From Acetobacter farinalis (GTDB taxonomy: Bacteria > Pseudomonadota > Alphaproteobacteria > Acetobacterales > Acetobacteraceae), in the NCBI RefSeq assembly GCF_026240015.1, contig NZ_JAPIUX010000004.1:1-64000 (forward strand): 64,000 nucleotides of DNA. The letters are read 5' to 3'. The translations under genes and the position numbers were made by a program. Below the pieces are notes generated by a model, which saw nothing but the letters and a program-made list of their open reading frames with translations, ran no database searches and was not told where the DNA came from. Positions 54,484-63,622 of this stretch are shown here, piece by piece. The first letter of the stretch is position 1; each line of letters opens with the position of its first letter.

Positions 54484-54678
54484 ATGCAGCTTGACCCGCG
54501 TGATCTCTCTTCCTTTCCCATTGCCCGCACGCTTATGGTTGTGCTGGGCTGTGGCCTGCTGGCTTACTGCTTTCACTATTATCTGCTTCTGCCGCCAGAC
54601 TCACCCGAGCATGTGATGCGACACATCGCCGCACTTATTGTCGGCACACTCATTCTGCTGGGCACGATCTGGGTGTAA
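54484..54678 (+). CDS. Small two-helix membrane protein
   Basis: A 64-residue protein with two likely transmembrane helices (about 15-36 and 45-63) joined by a short loop with a histidine pair. AAGGAGGA lies 8-14 nt before the ATG, one of the strongest ribosome sites in the window, supporting expression. 36 nt after serB. Function unknown. Confidence 0.72.
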   Translation: MQLDPRDLSSFPIARTLMVVLGCGLLAYCFHYYLLLPPDSPEHVMRHIAALIVGTLILLGTIWV

Positions 54679-54776
54679 GACGCAGCGTCAAACACCAGCA
54701 CGGAGCTTCCGGCTGAGTGTCTGGCGCGATCTTTCCGGCCTCTGCCATCAGCAGGGCCATCAGAAAGAAGAAAGGC

Positions 54777-55130
54777 TCAGGCCTTCTTCACAAATTCGGA
54801 TTTCAGGTTCATCGCCCCGATCCCAGGGATCTTGCAGGCAATATCATGCCCGTCTCCGCCGTCGGTCAGGCGGATGCCCTTGACCTTCGTCCCGCCCTTG
54901 ACCACCAGGGAAGAGCCTTTGACCTTCAGATCCTTGATCACGGTCACGGTATCCCCATCAGCCAGCACATTGCCATTGGCATCGCGGATTTCCGCAGCAC
55001 CTTCAGCGCTCCCTTCCGCCGTCTGATCCTGCTGGCTCCATTCATGCCCGCATTCCGGACAAATCCACATCGCCCCATCCTGATAGGCATAGGTGGAACC
55101 GCATTTTGAGCACGTCACGTCACTCTCCAT
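54777..55130 (-). CDS. YjdM / PhnA-type zinc-ribbon protein
   Basis: A 117-residue protein of the YjdM (old PhnA) family. The N-terminal zinc ribbon has CSKCGSTYAYQDGAMWICPECGHEW with four cysteines; the C-terminal KOW-like domain begins DANGNVLADGDTVTVIKDLKVKG. Despite the PhnA name the family is not shown to act in phosphonate use. The ATG at 55130 follows GGAG; a GTG two codons earlier is weaker. Confidence 0.9.
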   Translation of the reverse strand: MESDVTCSKCGSTYAYQDGAMWICPECGHEWSQQDQTAEGSAEGAAEIRDANGNVLADGDTVTVIKDLKVKGSSLVVKGGTKVKGIRLTDGGDGHDIACKIPGIGAMNLKSEFVKKA

Positions 55131-55179
55131 TCTCACTCTCCTCTCTCGATCTCGTCACCAGAACGTAGCCGTCAGGCTT

Positions 55180-55440
55180 TTACTGCGTGTCGGATGTTCT
55201 GCCGGTCCAGAGCCAGAGAACAAGCGGCGGCACAAAAAAATACAGGGCCACAGCCACAATCAGCAGCCGCAACGCAAACAGCAGGTCGGTATGCAGAACG
55301 TTGTGGCAGAAAACATTGGCCAGCCCCAGCATGATCACCACGCACACAAACCCGCCAAGATTTGCCAGAAAAGACCGTCCGGCATTGATCTGTACAAGCT
55401 TCCTGAAGATGGCGCTTTCCTGCTTGTTCCGGTTGTTCAT
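55180..55440 (-). CDS. Small membrane protein of unknown function
   Basis: An 86-residue protein with two hydrophobic segments (FLANLGGFVCVVIMLGLANVF and LFALRLLIVAVALYFFVPPLVLWLW). Start set at 55440 (MNNRNKQESAIF) after GGGGAA; an ATG four codons earlier is possible. It lies 49 nt upstream of the zinc-ribbon gene on the same strand. No family recognised. Confidence 0.65.
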   Translation of the reverse strand: MNNRNKQESAIFRKLVQINAGRSFLANLGGFVCVVIMLGLANVFCHNVLHTDLLFALRLLIVAVALYFFVPPLVLWLWTGRTSDTQ

Positions 55441-55533
55441 GACGTTCCCCATCGCTCTGCGGCTGACTAACCCAAAACAGCCTCTTAAGCGCCTGCCGCC
55501 GGGAAGTCACTCACCGATCCTGAATAACAGACC

Positions 55534-56544
55534 CTAAAACCCGAGCCTGCGGTGCATTTCCGCCACCAGTTCCGGTGTATCGTCCAGCGGGCTCACGGCC
55601 CAGGGGGCCAGTGCGTTTGCCGCCCCGCCTGCATCCAGAAGGCGGATACGCCCCGCAGCCTCCAGCCCCTGCAAGAAGCTGGTAATCCGGCGGGAGCGCC
55701 CCGGCAGCGGAAACACGGAAACACAGGCGGACCCGGCCACGGCCTCTGAAACCATGGAGACACTATCCATTGTCACCACCAGACTATCCGCGCAGGCCAC
55801 CAGCCCCCTATAGGGATTTTCACCCTCACCGTTCCACACGCTGCCGCCTGCGGCTTCCACCAGATCTGTCAGCACCCGCAGCGCCTCCGGGTCTGTCCGG
55901 CGGGAGGGGGTGACAATCAGGCTGCCGCCCTGCTCCGCCACGGCCCGCGCCAGCAGCGTGCCCAGCGCATGAGCTTCCCGCACACCAAACCTGAAGCGCC
56001 CGTTGGAGCCCCCCACCAGCCCGGCAATAAGCGGGCGGGGAAGGTCTGCAAAGCGCGGCATCCAGACCGCGCGCGCCTCAGCCAGCACCTCCGGTGTCAG
56101 CCCGTGCAGGGCCGTGCGCCCAAGCAGCACGTTCGGGCCGGAAATCTCATCATGCTGGCAGGCCACAATCAGGTCGAACCGCGCCAGAGACTGGCGCGGG
56201 TTCTGAACCTGCACCACAGGCCGCCCCGGCGCACGCAGGGCAGCGCCTACCGCCCCGCCCTTCCCGCCAATGCTGATCACCACATCCGCCTGCGCCAGAT
56301 CACGCCCGCCCGCGAGCGACACCCCGGACACCCCCCGCAGGAACGGTCTGGCAAGGACTGAAGGGCCAGCCAGCGCCAGCCGGGCCAGCCGACCGGGGCT
56401 TACCGCCTCAAAATGGCTCTCCCACCCCGCGCGGCCCGCCAGCCCCAGCGCCTGAGAACGCATTCCGGCAAAATCCTCCCCCACCACCAGTGCGGAGACA
56501 GGGTTTGAACCCGGCACCTTTCCGGCATATACGTCTTCAGCCAT
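55534..56544 (-). CDS. ELM1 (mitochondrial fission) family protein
   Basis: A 336-residue GT-B-like protein of the ELM1 family (PF06258). Landmarks: SQALGLAGR, ADVVISIGGKGGAVGAALR, VQVQNPR, FDLIVACQHDEI-x-G-PNVL, and the C-terminal DSVSMVSEAVAGSACVSVFPLPG. Bacterial members are widespread in alphaproteobacteria and their role is unclear; a glycosyltransferase-like function is suspected. The ATG at 56544 follows GGGAG; a longer frame upstream has no support. Adjacent glycosyltransferase genes fit an envelope role. Confidence 0.85.
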   Translation of the reverse strand: MAEDVYAGKVPGSNPVSALVVGEDFAGMRSQALGLAGRAGWESHFEAVSPGRLARLALAGPSVLARPFLRGVSGVSLAGGRDLAQADVVISIGGKGGAVGAALRAPGRPVVQVQNPRQSLARFDLIVACQHDEISGPNVLLGRTALHGLTPEVLAEARAVWMPRFADLPRPLIAGLVGGSNGRFRFGVREAHALGTLLARAVAEQGGSLIVTPSRRTDPEALRVLTDLVEAAGGSVWNGEGENPYRGLVACADSLVVTMDSVSMVSEAVAGSACVSVFPLPGRSRRITSFLQGLEAAGRIRLLDAGGAANALAPWAVSPLDDTPELVAEMHRRLGF

Positions 56545-56663
56545 CAGGCTCTCCCGCTTTTCATGCGCTGTTGCTGCCCCTTTTGTCCGCAGGTGGGGTC
56601 TGGCACAAAGCAGCATGATGCAAGGCAGTGTTTCAACCCCGGTCAGGACGGATACCAGACAGC

Positions 56664-57893
56664 ATGTCCAACAGCTTTGAGGCAATGGGCCTTCTGCCGT
56701 CTTTGTGCACATGGGCCGCACAGGCAGGCATGAATGAGCCAACGCCTATTCAGGAGGCGGCCATCCCCGCGGCCCTCGCCCGGAAAGACATTCTGGCCAT
56801 TGCCCCGACCGGCACGGGTAAAACCGCCGCCTATGCCCTGCCCATGCTGCAACAGCTTCTGGAGAGCACGCGCGCGCAGGATGTGCTGGTAGTGGTCCCC
56901 ACCCGGGAGCTGGCTTTGCAGACCGCGCGTGTTTTCAGAACCTGTCTGGGCCAGAGCGCTGACAACTCCCGCCAGAAAGCGGGCAGCGTGGCCATTATCG
57001 CGCTCTATGGCGGCGCAGACCGGGCGCATCAGGCCGAGCGCCTGCAGCATGACGGCCCACGGGTACTGATTGCCACCCCCGGCCGCCTTCTGGATTTTGC
57101 CAATGGTGGGGAAATCCAGCTTGCCGACTGCACCCGCGTGGTGCTCGATGAGGGAGACCGCCTGTTCTCCCCGGAATTCTTTGAAGAAAGCGCCGCCATT
57201 ATCAGCCTGCTGCCCCCTGTTCGGCAGACCCTGTTTTTCTCCGCAACGCTGCCCGCCGCCCTGAAGCAGACGGTGCAGCAACTGCTGCGGCGGCCAGAGG
57301 AAATCCGGATCACACCCGCGCCGGAAAAACGCGGGCCCATCCGTCAGGCCGCCCTGTTCATCGAACCCGCGCAGAAAACCGGCTTCCTGCGCCAGTTCTT
57401 CATGCGTAACCAGACAAACCGCGCGATTGTTTTCGTCAAAACCAAAGCAGAAGCAGACCAGCTTGCCGCAACGCTCAAAAAAGCCCGCGTGCAGGCCGCC
57501 CCGCTCCATGCCGACCTCTCGCAGACCCAGCGGACAGCCACCGTCAGCAGTTTTACGGCGGGTAAAATTCTGGTGCTGGTCGCGACTGATATTGCCGCCC
57601 GCGGGCTGGACCTGCCCTCCGTGCAGACTGTGATCAATTACGATCCGCCCGATCAACCCGAAGCGTATCTGCACCGCATTGGCCGCACAGGCCGCGGCGG
57701 CCAGACCGGCTCCGCCCTTACGCTGTGTTCTGCGGCGGAACGCCCGAAACTCCGGCAGATCGAACTGGGGGCCTCGGTCCGCCTGCGCATCCTCTCGCAG
57801 GAGCAGGCAATGCCCGATGCCCCTCCCGCCAGACAGGCCGCCCGCCCTGCCCGTGGCGAAAAACCTGCGCCCACCCGCCCGGGCCGCTCTTGA
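56664..57893 (+). CDS. DEAD-box RNA helicase with DEGD motif II
   Basis: A 409-residue superfamily 2 RNA helicase. Q motif region PTPIQEAAIP (27-36), Walker A APTGTGKT (47-54), PTRELALQ, TPGRLLDF, SATLP, ARGLDLPS and HRIGRTGRGG are all in place. Motif II reads D162-E-G-D165 instead of DEAD (codons GAT GAG GGA GAC), with the two metal-binding acidic residues kept. It may be active, but the alanine-to-glycine change is unusual. The short basic C-terminus follows. It begins 119 nt from the divergent ELM1 gene. Confidence 0.93.
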   Translation: MSNSFEAMGLLPSLCTWAAQAGMNEPTPIQEAAIPAALARKDILAIAPTGTGKTAAYALPMLQQLLESTRAQDVLVVVPTRELALQTARVFRTCLGQSADNSRQKAGSVAIIALYGGADRAHQAERLQHDGPRVLIATPGRLLDFANGGEIQLADCTRVVLDEGDRLFSPEFFEESAAIISLLPPVRQTLFFSATLPAALKQTVQQLLRRPEEIRITPAPEKRGPIRQAALFIEPAQKTGFLRQFFMRNQTNRAIVFVKTKAEADQLAATLKKARVQAAPLHADLSQTQRTATVSSFTAGKILVLVATDIAARGLDLPSVQTVINYDPPDQPEAYLHRIGRTGRGGQTGSALTLCSAAERPKLRQIELGASVRLRILSQEQAMPDAPPARQAARPARGEKPAPTRPGRS

Positions 57894-57948
57894 ACCCCGG
57901 CGGAAAAGAGTGAACGATATCTCCCATGATCTGCACGAAGAACGCCCG

Positions 57949-59883
57949 ATGACCACGCACCAGACCGGCCCAGCTTCCGGCCCTTCCGCTGCTCCTGTTT
58001 CTGGTGCTGCCCCCGGCCCCGTTCACATCTACGTCTGCCATCATGCTGCGGGTTTCACATTTGAAGATGAGGTTTTCCGCCCCATTCAGGTCGGGCGGGC
58101 CATAGCCAGAACGCCCCTGCCCATGCAGGGGGATGACACGGGTGACAATATTTCCGCCAAAAACCGGGAATATTGTGAACTGACAGCACTCTACTGGGCC
58201 TGGAAAAACGATACGGACGCCGCATGGATTGGCCTCATGCACTACCGGCGGTTTCTGGATTTTGCCCGCACGAACCGCAAGACAGACCAGTTCGGCTGTA
58301 TCCCCATCGCGCAGATGACCCCGCAGACCCTTGCGGACATGGGCCTCAATGCCGCCACCGTGCAAAAGACGCTTGAAGCCGCACCGTCCGCCTGCGCCAT
58401 TCTTCCCAAAAAATGGTCTGTGCGTGGACTTGGCTATTCCACCCTGCATCAGCACTACGTCAGGGCGGATCATCATTTCGAGCATGATCTTGCCCTGACG
58501 CGCTCTGTTATTGCTGACCTGTACCCGGATGACCTGCCTGCGTTTGACGCCGTTATGGCTGCGGAAGAAGGCTATTTCACCAATGTTTTCGTGTTCCGGC
58601 GGGACCTGTTCGACAGCTACTGCCAGTGGCTGTTCTCCATTCTTGCCGCCGTGGAGCAGAAAGCCGATCTGACCAATTACTCCGCACAGGCCCGCCGGAT
58701 TTATGGATATCTGGGGGAACGACTGTTCAATATTTTCATGGCCTCCCCCCATGTCCCGCAGTCAGGCGTGCTTGAACTGACACGCTGCTTTTACGAAAGC
58801 ACACAAACCGGCACGGCAGCCGCTCTCCCCAGCAGCCCGCCCGCGCCGGTTGCCGGTGCCGTGACCATCGTGACCGCTGCGGATGAAAATTTCGTGCCGC
58901 ATCTGGCGGCCCTGCTAGAATCCATCAAGGCGTCCTTCAATCCGGACCGGTTTCTGGACCTGATCGTGCTGGATGGCGGCATTCCCGCCCTCAAGCAGGG
59001 GGTGCTGAAGCGCCAGTTCCACACCAACCTGCCCGCCAGCAAGGGACGCCTGACCTTTCTGGACTGCCAGCATATGTATCGCGGCATCAGCACGCATATG
59101 CATTTTTCTCCCGCCACGTTCTATCGGCTCTCCATCGGCCAGATTCTGCCCCACCACCGGCGCGCGCTCTATATTGACTGTGACACCATCGTGCTGGCCG
59201 ACCTCTGCCCGCTGTGGGACACCCCCCTGAACGGCGCCATCATCGGGGCCACGCCGGACCTGATCATGAAAAACTTCGTGCAGGCGGGCATCCGCTCCAT
59301 GGAAGAAACCGGCGCGCTGCCCGCCGCACGCTATCTGAGCGAGTATCTGGGGCTGGGAGAAAAGGGCGATTCCTATTTTCAGGCAGGGGTCATCCTGTTT
59401 GACCTTGATGCCTTCCGCGCCGCAGATTTGTCCGATACCGCCATCAAGGACCTCAGCAGCAAACGCTACTGGTTCCTTGATCAGGATATTCTGAACAAAT
59501 ATCTGATCGGCAAGGTCAGGATGCTGGATACATCCTGGAACTGCGTGAACAGTATCCGTGATATCTTCCCGCACCTGAATGCCGAATGGCGCGCCAAGGT
59601 TCTGGAAGATCTGAAAGACCCCAAAATCGTGCATTACGCCGGGTATGAGGCAAAACCCTGGAACAACCGCAATGCGCCGCTTGGCTTCTTTTACTGGTTC
59701 TTCCTGCGCAAAACCTTCTGGTATGAGGCTGTCTTCCATGGCTGCGTTGCACCGGGGGATGAACCCGCCCCCTATCAGCACAGCCTGACGCGCCGCGTGC
59801 TCACACGCGGCTGGCACCTGATGCCCCGCCCCCTGCGCCGCCCTTTGTCCGGCGTTGCCTCCCGCCTCAAGAACGTCCTTTAG
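57949..59883 (+). CDS. Two-domain glycosyltransferase (DUF4422 + GT8)
   Basis: A 644-residue fusion. Residues about 25-285 match DUF4422 (segments DNISAKNREYCELTALYWAWKN and GLMHYRRFLDF), a domain found in capsule and exopolysaccharide genes. Residues about 300-600 are a GT8 domain of the LgtC type with the nucleotide-sugar D410-C-D412 motif (YIDCDTIVLADL) and WNCVNSIR / HYAGYEAKPW at its end. GT8 enzymes transfer glucose or galactose with retention. I chose the ATG at 57949; a GTG at 57910 is possible. A GT2 gene starts 10 nt after it. Confidence 0.87.
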   Translation: MTTHQTGPASGPSAAPVSGAAPGPVHIYVCHHAAGFTFEDEVFRPIQVGRAIARTPLPMQGDDTGDNISAKNREYCELTALYWAWKNDTDAAWIGLMHYRRFLDFARTNRKTDQFGCIPIAQMTPQTLADMGLNAATVQKTLEAAPSACAILPKKWSVRGLGYSTLHQHYVRADHHFEHDLALTRSVIADLYPDDLPAFDAVMAAEEGYFTNVFVFRRDLFDSYCQWLFSILAAVEQKADLTNYSAQARRIYGYLGERLFNIFMASPHVPQSGVLELTRCFYESTQTGTAAALPSSPPAPVAGAVTIVTAADENFVPHLAALLESIKASFNPDRFLDLIVLDGGIPALKQGVLKRQFHTNLPASKGRLTFLDCQHMYRGISTHMHFSPATFYRLSIGQILPHHRRALYIDCDTIVLADLCPLWDTPLNGAIIGATPDLIMKNFVQAGIRSMEETGALPAARYLSEYLGLGEKGDSYFQAGVILFDLDAFRAADLSDTAIKDLSSKRYWFLDQDILNKYLIGKVRMLDTSWNCVNSIRDIFPHLNAEWRAKVLEDLKDPKIVHYAGYEAKPWNNRNAPLGFFYWFFLRKTFWYEAVFHGCVAPGDEPAPYQHSLTRRVLTRGWHLMPRPLRRPLSGVASRLKNVL

Positions 59884-59893
59884 GCTCACACGC

Positions 59894-60871
59894 ATGTCCC
59901 TACCCCCCGCCACACCAGTCGGACACGCTCTCCCCACGGTGGCGGCTGTCATTGTCACCTGCAACCGGCTGGAGATGCTGCAAAAGGTTCTGGATCACAC
60001 GCTGGCGCAAGCCTTTGCCGCCGTTGTGGTGGTCAACAATGCCAGCACGGATGGCACAGCCGCATGGCTGGAAACCTGCACGGACCCACGGCTGCACTGC
60101 CTGCATGAAACCGTAAACAGTGGCGGCGCAGGCGGGTTTGCGCGCGGTATGGACTATGCCGCGCGACAGACAGGCTGTGACTGGCTGGTCTGTTTTGACG
60201 ATGATTCCTGGCCACACCCCGAAGCCCTCAGCACATTTCAGGCCCTGCGCCTGCCTCCCGCCGTGGGCGGCGTGGCGGCGGCGGTCTATTTCCCCAGCGG
60301 GGCGGTGTGTGACATGAACCGCCCCGGCATCAACCCCTTTGCCAGCGCCGGAAAATTTTTCAGCCTGCTCAGGCAGCGCACATATTCCTTCGGCATAGAC
60401 CCGGCCCGCTACACGCAGAGCACGCCTCTTCCGGTTGATTATGCCTCCTTCGTCGGGTTTTTCGTGCGGGCCGAACTGGTGCGCGGGCCACTGGGCCTGC
60501 CGCAGACGGATCTGTTCATCTATGCGGATGACATCCTCTACGCATGGAAGCTTCGGTGTCTGGGCCTGGCACTTCTGTTCGTGCCGGACATTCACTTCAT
60601 TCATGACTGCAAGACGACCGTCAGCTTCATGAACAACCGCTGGAAGATGTATTACATCGTCAGAAACCGGATTCTTTTTTACAAAAAAATCTCCGGGCGA
60701 GTCTTCCCTCTGTTCCTGCCGCTTCTGCTGCTCAGCATCCTGAAGCTCTACCGCCGGAACAAGGACCTTGCCTGTATCCGCGCCCTTGTACTGGCAGCCG
60801 TGCGGGATGGTTTGCGGAGCGATACCAGCCGCACGCATGCCAATGTTGTGGCTCTCGCCGAAAAGTCCTGA
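59894..60871 (+). CDS. GT2 family glycosyltransferase (galactofuranosyltransferase-like)
   Basis: A 325-residue inverting glycosyltransferase. AVIVTCNRLEMLQKVLD opens the fold, the metal site is D102-D-D104 (CFDDDSW) and NSGGAGGFARGMDYA follows, a pattern seen in GlfT/rhamnosyl-type enzymes. A hydrophobic segment near 280-297 (VFPLFLPLLLLSILKLY) suggests membrane association. It forms a unit with the DUF4422-GT8 gene. The acceptor (LPS, capsule or lipid) cannot be told. Confidence 0.87.
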   Translation: MSLPPATPVGHALPTVAAVIVTCNRLEMLQKVLDHTLAQAFAAVVVVNNASTDGTAAWLETCTDPRLHCLHETVNSGGAGGFARGMDYAARQTGCDWLVCFDDDSWPHPEALSTFQALRLPPAVGGVAAAVYFPSGAVCDMNRPGINPFASAGKFFSLLRQRTYSFGIDPARYTQSTPLPVDYASFVGFFVRAELVRGPLGLPQTDLFIYADDILYAWKLRCLGLALLFVPDIHFIHDCKTTVSFMNNRWKMYYIVRNRILFYKKISGRVFPLFLPLLLLSILKLYRRNKDLACIRALVLAAVRDGLRSDTSRTHANVVALAEKS

Positions 60872-61067
60872 AGCATATGGGATTGCAGCATGCGTCAGGG
60901 GGGATAATACTTCTCTCTGCCATGCTGTGTCTCTCTCTTCCCTCGGGCGGGACTCTCCGCCCCTCCTCCTGCGCACGCCCTGCCGCCCCTCCCCGCACGG
61001 CATGCGCAGGATATGCGTGTGACACCGGGAAGAGTCACCGCGCCAGCCTGCGCCTCTGGGGCTCCTC

Positions 61068-62102
61068 ATGAGTTGCGCGTCCCGCCGCCAGGCCGCGCAT
61101 CAGGGACGCATTCGCCTTCGTACCCTTTCTGAAACACTTCCGCCCCCGCAGCAGCCCCTGCCACGGTTTGACATCATCCTCCCTCCGCCTGACCTCGGCC
61201 CCTGGCAGGATGGAAATTGCGGCATTCCCGGTGTGTACCATTTTGAAGCCTCCCGGCCCGGCCCGCATGTGGCCATCACGGCGCTGATGCACGGTAACGA
61301 ATACACCGGAGCCTGCGCCCTGATTGCGCTGCTCAGGCAGAACATCCGCCCGCAGCGGGGCCGCCTCAGCCTGATTTTCCTCAATCTGGACGCGTTCGCG
61401 CAGTTCAATCCGGCCCGCCCCACCCTCTCACGTTTTATTGAAGAGGATATGAACCGCCTGTGGGCGCCGGAACTGATCGCCTCCTCCCATACGTCTTGCG
61501 AGATGGCGCGTGTGCGGACGGTGGCGCCGGTGATTGAAACGGTTGATGCCCTTCTGGACCTGCATTCCATGCTCTGGCCCGCAGACCCGCTTTTTCTGAG
61601 CAGCATGACAGAAAAAAACCGGGCGCTGGCCTGCACCCTCTCGGCTTTCCAGCCCCGCCCGCCTCTGGTGGTGCAGGATGGCGGGCATCAGGATGGCCCC
61701 CGGCTGATTGATTACGTGCGCTTTGCCTCCAACCGCACCACGGCCAAGGCCTGCCTGCTGGAAACCGGGCAACACTGGCAGCCCGAAGCTGCCGACCTTG
61801 CGCTGAACATCAGCCTGACCTTTCTGGAGCAGATGGGCACACTCGCCCCGGCCACGGCGCGCACACCCTGCCGCCAGAAAATCAGACAGGTTACGGTGAC
61901 AGACACGGTGCCAGCCCTCACGTCACGTTTTGTGTTTGTCAAAACATTCCGCAGTGGCGATGTGATTAAAAAAGCGGGGACATTACTGGCATTTGACGGC
62001 TCTGAAGAAATCAGAACCCCTTATGAAAACTGCCTGCTGGTCATGCCCAACCTCAGGCCGATGCGCGGGCACACAGCCGTCAGGCTGGCCCGCTACACCT
62101 GA
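61068..62102 (+). CDS. Succinylglutamate desuccinylase / aspartoacylase family metalloenzyme
   Basis: A 344-residue zinc hydrolase of the M14-like AstE/AspA family. Zinc ligands are H75 and E78 (HGNEYTG) and H166 (LLDLHSM); the substrate motif DMNR is at 127-130. Annotation as succinylglutamate desuccinylase is common, but no arginine catabolism genes (astABCD) are nearby, so the substrate is open. About 30 N-terminal residues precede the fold and the start may be later. 196 nt without a gene separate it from the GT2 gene. Confidence 0.85.
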   Translation: MSCASRRQAAHQGRIRLRTLSETLPPPQQPLPRFDIILPPPDLGPWQDGNCGIPGVYHFEASRPGPHVAITALMHGNEYTGACALIALLRQNIRPQRGRLSLIFLNLDAFAQFNPARPTLSRFIEEDMNRLWAPELIASSHTSCEMARVRTVAPVIETVDALLDLHSMLWPADPLFLSSMTEKNRALACTLSAFQPRPPLVVQDGGHQDGPRLIDYVRFASNRTTAKACLLETGQHWQPEAADLALNISLTFLEQMGTLAPATARTPCRQKIRQVTVTDTVPALTSRFVFVKTFRSGDVIKKAGTLLAFDGSEEIRTPYENCLLVMPNLRPMRGHTAVRLARYT

Positions 62103-62151
62103 CTTCCCCTGAAGGCCGGGCAAAAAGCCCAGCCCCCGGAGCGTGAGTCTC

Positions 62152-63441
62152 TTAGCGGTTATAGATAGGGAAGCGGGCGCACAGAGCACGCACGCGGTCA
62201 TGCACGGCACTTTCCACTGCGGCATCACCTTCCCCACCGGATGCGGCGAGTGCGGTCAGCACATCATCAATCATTTCACCAATCTGGCGGAATTCCGCTT
62301 CACGGAACCCACGTGCCGTTGCCGCCGGGCTGCCCAGACGCACACCGGAGGTGATGGCCGGCTTTTCCGGGTCAAACGGAATGGCGTTCTTGTTGGCGGT
62401 AATCCCGGCGCGTTCCAGAGCGTGCTCGGCCGCTTTGCCGGTCACGTTCTTGGGCCGCAGGTCAACCAGCAGCAGGTGAGAATCGGTGCCACCGGTTACA
62501 ATGTCAAACCCACGTTCCACCAGAACTTCAGCCAGAACATTGGCGTTTTTCTGAACCGCCTTCTGGTATTCCTTGAATTCCGGCTGAAGGGCTTCACCAA
62601 ATGCAACGGCCTTTCCGGCAATCACATGCATCAGCGGGCCACCCTGCAGGCCGGGGAACACTGCGGAATTGATCTTCTTGGCCAGAGCTTCATCATTGGT
62701 CAGGATGAGGCCGCCACGCGGGCCACGCAGCGTTTTATGCGTGGTGGATGTCACCACATGCGCATGCTCGAGCGGATTCGGATACAGGCCAGCGGCCACC
62801 AGACCGGCAAAATGCGCCATATCGACCATCAGGAACGCGCCAACTTCATCCGCAATGCGACGGAAGCGGGCAAAGTCGATAATACGCGGATAGGCAGAGC
62901 CACCGGCCACAATCAGGGTCGGCTTCGTCTCACGGGCCAGACGCTCCATTTCCTCATAGTCCAGCAGGCCATCTTCTTTCCGCACACCATACTGCACGGC
63001 GTTGAACCATTTGCCGGAATAGTTGGGCGCGGCCCCGTGAGTCAGATGCCCGCCAGCAGCAAGGCTCATGCCCAGAATAGTGTCACCCGGCTTGGAGAGC
63101 GCCATGAAGGCGGCCTGATTGGCATTGGCGCCGGAGTGCGGCTGCACGTTGGCAAACCCGGCACCGAACAGGGTTTTGACGCGCTCAATGGCAAGTGTCT
63201 CGACTTTGTCGACCTCTGAGCACCCGCCGTAGTAGCGTCGGCCGGGATACCCTTCCGCATATTTGTTGGTCAGCACGCTGCCCTGTGCCTGCAGCACGGC
63301 TTCGGACACCATGTTTTCGCTGGCGATCAGTTCAATGCCGTCCTGCTGCCGCACAAGCTCGCTGGCAAGCGCTGCGGCTACATCCGGATCCGTCTTTGTA
63401 ACCGGCGCATGAAAGAAACGATCCAGATCCGTCTGACTCAT
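62152..63441 (-). CDS. glyA: Serine hydroxymethyltransferase
   Basis: A 429-residue PLP enzyme converting serine and tetrahydrofolate to glycine and methylene-THF. The PLP lysine is in STTHKTLRGPRGG; IASENMVSEAVLQAQGS, YYGGCSEVD and GVRLGSPA are typical. The start at 63441 (MSQTDLDRFF) follows GGAG by 6 nt; two upstream ATGs are in frame. Divergent from the permease gene. Confidence 0.97.
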   Translation of the reverse strand: MSQTDLDRFFHAPVTKTDPDVAAALASELVRQQDGIELIASENMVSEAVLQAQGSVLTNKYAEGYPGRRYYGGCSEVDKVETLAIERVKTLFGAGFANVQPHSGANANQAAFMALSKPGDTILGMSLAAGGHLTHGAAPNYSGKWFNAVQYGVRKEDGLLDYEEMERLARETKPTLIVAGGSAYPRIIDFARFRRIADEVGAFLMVDMAHFAGLVAAGLYPNPLEHAHVVTSTTHKTLRGPRGGLILTNDEALAKKINSAVFPGLQGGPLMHVIAGKAVAFGEALQPEFKEYQKAVQKNANVLAEVLVERGFDIVTGGTDSHLLLVDLRPKNVTGKAAEHALERAGITANKNAIPFDPEKPAITSGVRLGSPAATARGFREAEFRQIGEMIDDVLTALAASGGEGDAAVESAVHDRVRALCARFPIYNR

Positions 63442-63622
63442 CAGGAGCTCCATAAATTCATCTCGTTTAAACGGCCCATATCCCGACCTGAAGGAGCCGG
63501 ACCGTTCATTACGTTTAAAACACATCTTGCTAAGAGCGGCACTCTAGCCTCTCTATGGGACGAAGACCACCAATTGCTCTATACGTGGTTTCATTCACGG
63601 TCGAGACAGGAGAGAAAAGTCG

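Noticed and set aside
57679..57948. Extension of the DUF4422-GT8 protein into the helicase gene
   Set aside because: Overlaps the helicase 3' end in another frame with low-complexity sequence; an ATG with a ribosome site at 57949 begins the conserved region.
56643..57956. 437-codon minus-strand frame opposite the DEAD-box helicase
   Set aside because: Antisense shadow; the helicase on the plus strand has every conserved motif.
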